Shown one piece after another: positions 7,598-11,321 of a DNA stretch of 11,321 bases. The DNA is taken from positions 1-11,321 of the forward strand of contig JAEZKW010000026.1 of NCBI GenBank assembly GCA_023415375.1, written 5' to 3'. The position numbers were made by a program, and so were the translations under genes. The notes beneath the pieces were generated by a model. It saw nothing but the letters and a program-made list of their open reading frames with translations, made no database searches and was not told where the DNA came from. The DNA is from Bacillota bacterium (GTDB taxonomy: Bacteria > Bacillota > UBA4882 > UBA8346). Positions within the stretch are counted from its first letter, which is position 1. Every line of letters begins with the position of its first letter.

Positions 7598-7627
7598 ACA
7601 CCCCCACCGTAATTTATGCGGGAGTGT
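7598..7627 (-). promoter_or_regulatory. Hairpin that covers the ribosome binding site of the surface-protein gene
   Basis: In the minus-strand RNA, ACACTCCC (7620-7627) can pair with GGGGGTGT (7598-7605), eight pairs including one G-U, over a 14-base loop. The second arm contains the purine-rich ribosome binding site for the ATG at 7592. Folding would therefore reduce translation of the surface protein relative to the upstream genes. UUU follows, so weak termination is an alternative. No known riboswitch was recognised. Confidence 0.4.
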
Positions 7628-7637
7628 TCAAAATATT

Positions 7638-7883
7638 CTAATCAATTGTAATTACGGCCAGCACTTGATCAGGATCAATGATATCCCCCGGTTCCACCAT
7701 AATCGTTTGAAGGGTGCCATCGACTGGGGATGGTACAACAAACTCCCCATCACCCAAAAGAACGACCATAATATCCTGATCAATTTCAATATGGTCATGT
7801 TCAGCCACCAGCCACCGGATCAATTTTGCGGGTTTCTCTTCTGCAATAAGCCAGGGGCAGTTTAGGTTGATTTCCCGTTTCAT
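7638..7883 (-). CDS. Stand-alone lipoyl/biotinyl-type domain protein lacking the modifiable lysine
   Basis: An 81-residue protein made of a single lipoyl-like hammerhead domain. It keeps the pattern of 2-oxoacid dehydrogenase E2 lipoyl domains: LIRWLVAEHDHIEIDQDI (21-38), then FVVPSPVDGTLQTIMVEPGD (48-67) and a closing DQVLAVI. At the hairpin turn, where E2 domains have DKA and biotin domains MKM, this protein reads GDG, so an aspartate occupies the lysine position. Its only lysines are at residues 2, 17 and 20, near the N-terminus. It therefore should not carry lipoate or biotin. The ATG overlaps the alr stop codon (ATGA) and a GGGAGGA site precedes it, so it is co-translated with alr. No E1, E2 or E3 genes are nearby. 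A structural or binding role is possible, but no function can be assigned. Confidence 0.75.
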   Translation of the reverse strand: MKREINLNCPWLIAEEKPAKLIRWLVAEHDHIEIDQDIMVVLLGDGEFVVPSPVDGTLQTIMVEPGDIIDPDQVLAVITID

Positions 7884-9043
7884 GGTTCCTCCCGATTTTC
7901 CAGACCTTCACTGTTTAGATACACTCTGGGTAACCGGTTGCTAAGCATACAAGTAATCTCATAGTTAATAGTACCCATTTTTTCGGCTAGCGAATCTGCC
8001 GAAATCTTTTCCTTACCAGACTCTCCGATTAATACAACCTCTTGACCAATTTCGACAGTATCATCTCCTAAATCAATCATACATTGATCCATACATATGG
8101 TACCAACAATCGGGTATTTTTTTCCTTTAATCATAGCCTCTGCTTTGTTAGTAAGCAACCTGGACCATCCATCAGCATAACCAATCGGTATGGTAGCAAC
8201 CGTGCTTTCTTTTTTGGTATGATACCTTTGCCCATAACTGATTCCGCTTCCAGCGGGAACTTTTTTTACAAAAGTTACTCTAACTTTTAAGGCTAAAGCT
8301 GGCTTGAATAAGGCTTTTTTACGATCAACTTCATTCGAGGGATATAAACCGTATAAAATAATTCCAGGCCGCACCATATTAAAATGGGATTCCGGCAACT
8401 CCATAATTCCGGCGCTATTGGCCAAGTGAACCTTTTCCGGTAATAAACCAACTTTTTTTAAATCTGCTACAACCGCTGAGAATATCTGAATTTGATGTCT
8501 GGCGTAATTTTTATCTTTTTCATCCGCTGTCGCCATATGGGAAAAGATCCCTGTAACCTGCAACCCAGGCAACCTTGTAATTTTGCGCATAAAATCTACC
8601 GCATCATCTGGCTGCACACCAACTCTCCCCATACCTGTGTCCACTTTAAGATGGACGAGAGCGGGTTTTGCTGTTTTAACCGCCTCCCCGGACATGGCTA
8701 CCGCTGATTCCCAATTACAAATCGCAGTGGTAAGATCATACTGTATTACCGGGCCAACTTGATCAGGTTGAATGGGACCGAAAATTAAGATCGGGGTTTC
8801 GATTCCGGCTTTTCGGAGCTGTATGCCTTCCTCGGGCATTGCGACCCCAAGCCAACGAGCGCCGGAGGCAATTGCGGCCTTGGCGACAGGAATTGCACCA
8901 TGTCCATATGCCTCAGCCTTAACCACTGCCATGATATCAACAGCAGGTCCAACCATTCTCTTTATTTCCTGCAAATTATGACGAATTGCTGCTAAATCTA
9001 TCTCTACCCAGGCATGGCGAATCTGTTCATGATGCCTATTCAA
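7880..9043 (-). CDS. alr: Alanine racemase
   Basis: A 387-residue PLP-dependent enzyme of fold type III that interconverts L- and D-alanine for peptidoglycan synthesis in the cytoplasm. The N-terminal barrel holds the PLP lysine in AVVKAEAYGHGA (Lys42; the usual Asn after KA is Glu here). KVDTGMGRVG (133-142) contains the conserved arginine. The C-terminal domain has the catalytic tyrosine in GSGISYGQRY (Tyr270) and the substrate-site motif GTICMDQCMIDLG (314-326). Length is normal. The start is TTG, overlapping the end of nnr by 8 bp behind AAGGTG; the conserved WVEIDLAAIRHN motif begins at residue 12 and no ATG is available upstream. The tight overlaps on both sides place it in the nnr-alr-lipoyl-like operon. 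Confidence 0.96.
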   Translation of the reverse strand: MNRHHEQIRHAWVEIDLAAIRHNLQEIKRMVGPAVDIMAVVKAEAYGHGAIPVAKAAIASGARWLGVAMPEEGIQLRKAGIETPILIFGPIQPDQVGPVIQYDLTTAICNWESAVAMSGEAVKTAKPALVHLKVDTGMGRVGVQPDDAVDFMRKITRLPGLQVTGIFSHMATADEKDKNYARHQIQIFSAVVADLKKVGLLPEKVHLANSAGIMELPESHFNMVRPGIILYGLYPSNEVDRKKALFKPALALKVRVTFVKKVPAGSGISYGQRYHTKKESTVATIPIGYADGWSRLLTNKAEAMIKGKKYPIVGTICMDQCMIDLGDDTVEIGQEVVLIGESGKEKISADSLAEKMGTINYEITCMLSNRLPRVYLNSEGLENREEP

Positions 9044-10532
9044 CGTTAAACACCTTCTTCATCGCATTGGGAAGCACTGAAATCAGGTCGCTAGCGATAA
9101 TTCCGATGGGACCCAGTTGGGAAGCAGCGATATCACCAGCCAGACCATGAAGGTAAGTTCCGACAATAGCCGCATTGGTAGCCTCCAAACCTTGAGCGAT
9201 CAACCCCCCAATAATTCCGGCCAAAACATCTCCTGTTCCTGCGGTTGCCATTCCCGGGTTTCCGGTGGGATTGATAAAAGTTCTTCCATCAGGAGCAGCT
9301 ATAATCGTCCGCGCCCCTTTCAACACAACAGTCACTTTCCACTCTGTTGCAAAACGACGAGCTACTGTGATCCGATCGGCTTGGATTTCCGCAATGCTCA
9401 TCCCTGTAAGTCTGGACATCTCACCGGGATGTGGAGTTAAAACAATGGGCTGCCGAAATTGTTTTGAGAGTTTGGGATTGTTTGCGAGCAAATTTAGACC
9501 GTCGGCATCGATTACCAATGGCGCCTCTGCATGTTCCAACAGTTCAAACAGAAAGGATTCTCCATCTTCCAGCCTGCTCAGACCAGGTCCAAAAACAAAA
9601 CCTTGAAATTTATCCCAGGTTCGAATCAATTCCGGCCAGGGCATCAACATCACTTCGGCCGGTTTCTCCGGGATCGACAAGTCCTGACGTACCCCGGCTG
9701 TTACAAAACCACATCCTGCGCGAAGACCTGCTAGACTAGCCAAGACGGCAGCCCCAGTCATTCCCTCGGAACCTCCAACAACCAAAAGATGGCCGTTGGT
9801 TCCCTTATGGGCTGTTAAGGGTCGTTTGGGTAGTAATTTTTTAATGTCGGAATCGGTTAAATAATGTAAACTAAGAGCCTCATCTTCTAACAATTGCTTG
9901 GGAAACCCAATTTGCCGAATAACGAGTTCACCAGTATTTTCAGCACCAGGGAAACATAATAAACCCGGTTTAGGTAAACCAAAAGTTACTGTTAAGTCGG
10001 CTTTAATTGCAATATCATTCACTTGACCGGTATCTACAACAACTCCAGAAGGTATATCGACTGCAACAACCGGTTTTTTTGATTGGTTAATAGCACAAAT
10101 AATCTCAGCCAGTGGGCCAGTCGGTGTGCCAACCGCTCCCGTGCCGAGCAAAGCATCTACAATAATATCAGCTTCTTGTAATTCTTTGGAATTTAGTTCG
10201 CTCCATATCTTCGTCTGAATGCCGAACCTAGTAGCGAGTTGGAGGTTTTGGGAGGCCAACCCTTGATTTGTATTACCGTCATAGGCAAGGACGATTGTAA
10301 CCTGAGCTGACTTTTCAGTTAGTAAACGAGCTAGAGCAAATCCATCGCCACCGTTGTTCCCTTTTCCACAACAGATATAAATCCGTTTACCGGATAAATC
10401 TCCGTAATGTTCCTCCATCGAATCCATAACTGCGATGGCGGCTCTCTCCATTAAAATCGAACCGGGAATACCAAATTGCTCTTGGGTTAACCAGTCAATA
10501 CGCTTCATTTGTTCGGCAAATATTACCTTCAT
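9036..10532 (-). CDS. nnrD: Bifunctional NAD(P)HX epimerase / ADP-dependent NAD(P)HX dehydratase
   Basis: A 498-residue fusion of the two NAD(P)H-hydrate repair activities (YjeF N-terminal domain, NnrE; YjeF C-terminal domain, NnrD), the normal size for the bacterial fused form. The epimerase half (about 1-215) has CCGKGNNGGDGFALAR (54-69), DALLGTG (126-132) and VAVDIPSGV (157-165). The dehydratase half (about 225-495) has the ribokinase-like HKGTNGHLLVVGGSEGMTGA (242-261), FGPGLSR (314-320), DADGLN (342-347), LTPHPGEMSRL (365-375) and the nucleotide motif AGTGDVLAGIIGGL (431-444). The enzyme epimerises and dehydrates damaged NADHX and NADPHX back to NADH and NADPH. The ATG is preceded by GGAGG at about 5-6 bases. 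It ends inside alr. Confidence 0.96.
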   Translation of the reverse strand: MKVIFAEQMKRIDWLTQEQFGIPGSILMERAAIAVMDSMEEHYGDLSGKRIYICCGKGNNGGDGFALARLLTEKSAQVTIVLAYDGNTNQGLASQNLQLATRFGIQTKIWSELNSKELQEADIIVDALLGTGAVGTPTGPLAEIICAINQSKKPVVAVDIPSGVVVDTGQVNDIAIKADLTVTFGLPKPGLLCFPGAENTGELVIRQIGFPKQLLEDEALSLHYLTDSDIKKLLPKRPLTAHKGTNGHLLVVGGSEGMTGAAVLASLAGLRAGCGFVTAGVRQDLSIPEKPAEVMLMPWPELIRTWDKFQGFVFGPGLSRLEDGESFLFELLEHAEAPLVIDADGLNLLANNPKLSKQFRQPIVLTPHPGEMSRLTGMSIAEIQADRITVARRFATEWKVTVVLKGARTIIAAPDGRTFINPTGNPGMATAGTGDVLAGIIGGLIAQGLEATNAAIVGTYLHGLAGDIAASQLGPIGIIASDLISVLPNAMKKVFNVE

Positions 10533-10590
10533 ATGTACCTCCGAGCTAGCTGAGACATTTATATTGCAGTTCCATAGTTATCGTATTTGA

Positions 10591-10618
10591 CAGTTTAATT
10601 TTTGAATCTTCTAAACTG
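10591..10618. repeat. Inverted repeat CAGTTTA / TAAACTG in the acpS-nnr gap
   Basis: Seven-base inverted arms at 10591-10597 and 10612-10618 are separated by 14 bases in the 95-bp space between acpS and nnr. No U-tract follows on the minus strand, so it is not a convincing terminator. It might be a regulator site or a chance repeat. No clear -35/-10 pair was found beside it. Confidence 0.25.
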
Positions 10619-10627
10619 CGAAACGCC

Positions 10628-10987
10628 CTACAATTCCAATACAACCTGGGCTATTGCATATTCTTTGCAATGGGATATACTTAGATGAATTCTGGTAATT
10701 TTCTGGGTTTCTATAAAAACTGCCACTTTTCCAGTGACTTGAAAATAAGGGGCCCCTTGCTCATTATGAGTAATTTCAATCTCACGCCAGTTAAACCCTG
10801 TTAACCCTGTACCCATTGCTTTCAACAAGGCTTCCTTGGCCGCAAAAAACCCTGCCAGCCGATGCGGTAATTTCTTGGTTTCCGCTACTTCACCATCGGT
10901 ATATACCTTTTCATTAAAGTGATCACTTTGAGTCGCCTTAGCAATCCGGCTTATTTCAATCACATCAACCCCGGTACCAAAAATCAA
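10628..10987 (-). CDS. acpS: Holo-[acyl-carrier-protein] synthase
   Basis: A 119-residue AcpS-type phosphopantetheinyl transferase, which moves 4'-phosphopantetheine from CoA to the serine of acyl carrier protein. It begins IFGTGVDVIEISRI with the Mg-binding Asp8, and has LAGFFAAKEALLKAMGTGL (44-62) with Glu52 in the FAAKEA motif and LSISHCKEYAIAQVV (102-116). I choose the TTG at 10987: it has AGGCAGGGA seven bases upstream and gives the standard family N-terminus. The longer in-frame version from the TTG at 11023 would add 12 charged residues (GKEFKKGRDKR) that the family lacks. It leads the nnr-alr group with 95 bp between it and nnr. Confidence 0.92.
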   Translation of the reverse strand: MIFGTGVDVIEISRIAKATQSDHFNEKVYTDGEVAETKKLPHRLAGFFAAKEALLKAMGTGLTGFNWREIEITHNEQGAPYFQVTGKVAVFIETQKITRIHLSISHCKEYAIAQVVLEL

Positions 10988-11115
10988 CCGCTTATCCCTG
11001 CCTTTTTTGAATTCTTTCCCCAATTGTTAAACACTTGATTGAAAACCACCTATACATCCAGGTTTTTTGCATTTGGTTTACCAGGACGGATTGCTTCAAA
11101 GCATTAACCTTCGTT

Positions 11116-11172
11116 CCTCCCTCTAGGTCGAATACTTTGTATTCGCCGAAGCAAGATGGAGGGTTGACCCTC
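11116..11172 (-). promoter_or_regulatory. Possible structured leader upstream of acpS
   Basis: The 194-bp gap 11024-11217 has no supportable gene. In minus-strand RNA it contains a perfect hairpin CGAATAC-AAA-GTATTCG (11129-11145). It also has three short segments, GAGGG (11168-11172), CCCTC (11159-11163) and GAGGG (11119-11123), in which the middle one can pair with either neighbour, giving mutually exclusive folds. No U-tract and no known riboswitch core was recognised, and no confident promoter was found. Confidence 0.3.
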
Positions 11173-11217
11173 ATAGCAGTCTGATAACAATTCGAAAAAT
11201 ACAGTCACGAAACTATC

Positions 11218-11321
11218 TTACCCCGGTTTCCTATAAAAAGACGTGAACGAATTTTCGAAACCCATTTGCCGGTATGTCAAGATAGGCTCAGTTCCCCCAA
11301 CCATTAAATAACCGCCGGGAT
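11218..11321 (-). CDS. cheR: C-terminus of a CheR-like chemoreceptor glutamate methyltransferase (5' truncated)
   Basis: An open frame enters from the right edge and ends with TAA at 11218-11220, giving 33 residues. The segment PGGYLMVGGTEPI, then GFENSFTSFYRKPG at the end, fits the last beta-hairpin of CheR proteins of the Bacillus type, where a GG-x-L-x-VG-x-TE motif is followed by an FYRK-like ending. CheR transfers methyl groups from S-adenosylmethionine to receptor glutamates during chemotactic adaptation. Only the tail is visible, so another SAM-dependent methyltransferase with the same ending cannot be excluded. Confidence 0.6.
   Translation of the reverse strand, partial: PGGYLMVGGTEPILTYRQMGFENSFTSFYRKPG

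Noticed and set aside
7593..7607. GTG start at 7607 for the glucodextranase-C-like protein
   Set aside because: The GTG is part of the ribosome binding site for the ATG at 7592, which also gives a standard signal peptide.
9117..9740. Several plus-strand open frames of 67-113 codons opposite nnr
   Set aside because: They mutually overlap, lie antisense to a well-conserved gene, have no clear translation signals, and look like composition shadows.
10533..10627. A sigma-A promoter for nnr in the gap after acpS
   Set aside because: No -35/-10 pair with proper spacing was convincing; nnr is more simply transcribed with acpS.
10988..11023. An upstream TTG extending acpS to 131 residues
   Set aside because: It adds a lysine-rich 12-residue leader not typical of AcpS, while the TTG at 10987 has a well-placed AGGGA site and gives the standard N-terminus.
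3762..11023. A single biosynthetic cluster linking AcpS (carrier activation) with the acyl-reductase fusion
   Set aside because: AcpS, Nnr and Alr commonly occur together as housekeeping genes, and a promoter and terminator-like hairpin separate them from the fusion, so proximity alone does not support a pathway.
10992..11174. A 60-codon minus-strand open frame overlapping the 5' part of the long acpS reading
   Set aside because: No ribosome binding site precedes its ATG, it contains the hairpins and the acpS start region, and its sequence resembles no family I know.

Overview
The window looks like a chromosomal segment from a fermentative anaerobe of the Firmicutes type. All supported genes lie on the minus strand. 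The order acpS - nnr (NAD(P)HX repair) - alr is a familiar Firmicutes housekeeping arrangement. Shine-Dalgarno sites are strong and purine-rich, three starts are non-ATG (GTG for hyfE, TTG for alr and acpS), and genes overlap or abut closely. A membrane-bound [NiFe]-hydrogenase of the Hyf/Hyc/complex-I-like type points to anaerobic H2 metabolism. Genus-level placement is not possible from this sequence alone. No plus-strand gene, tRNA, rRNA, IS element or CRISPR array was seen.

Layout in the direction of transcription (right to left): (1) 11218-11321, the last 33 codons of a CheR-like chemoreceptor methyltransferase. (2) 11024-11217, a gap with small hairpins. (3) acpS, a 95-bp gap, then a tightly packed run: bifunctional nnr, alr (8-bp overlap), an 81-aa lipoyl-like domain protein (ATGA overlap) and a secreted, membrane-anchored protein with a glucodextranase-C-like domain. 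(4) 6378-6647, a gap with a long inverted repeat, a terminator-like hairpin and a good promoter. (5) An 871-aa fusion of a class-III aminotransferase with an acyl-ACP-reductase (AAR)-like domain, in what looks like its own transcription unit because a strong intrinsic terminator follows it. (6) hyfB-hyfC-hyfE, membrane subunits of a group-4 hydrogenase, with the start codon of a further gene at the left edge.

The most interesting gene is the fusion. Its C-terminal half matches the cyanobacterial acyl-ACP reductase pattern, including the NAD(P) loop GATGSIG and the cysteine in the YAC-x-SE-x-M context. Its N-terminal half is an apparently intact PLP transaminase with lysine 252. Together they suggest a one-polypeptide route from an acyl thioester through an aldehyde to a primary amine. 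This would be comparable in logic, though not in domain order, to PigE of prodigiosin biosynthesis. The product is unknown. Second in interest is the small lipoyl-type domain protein, which keeps the fold signature but has no lysine at the hairpin position that is normally modified.

The remaining genes fit known roles: AcpS loads phosphopantetheine onto ACP, Nnr repairs hydrated NAD(P)H, Alr makes D-alanine for the wall, and HyfB/C/E form proton- or ion-translocating membrane parts of the hydrogenase. A functional link between the housekeeping run, the fusion enzyme and the hydrogenase is not shown by the sequence.
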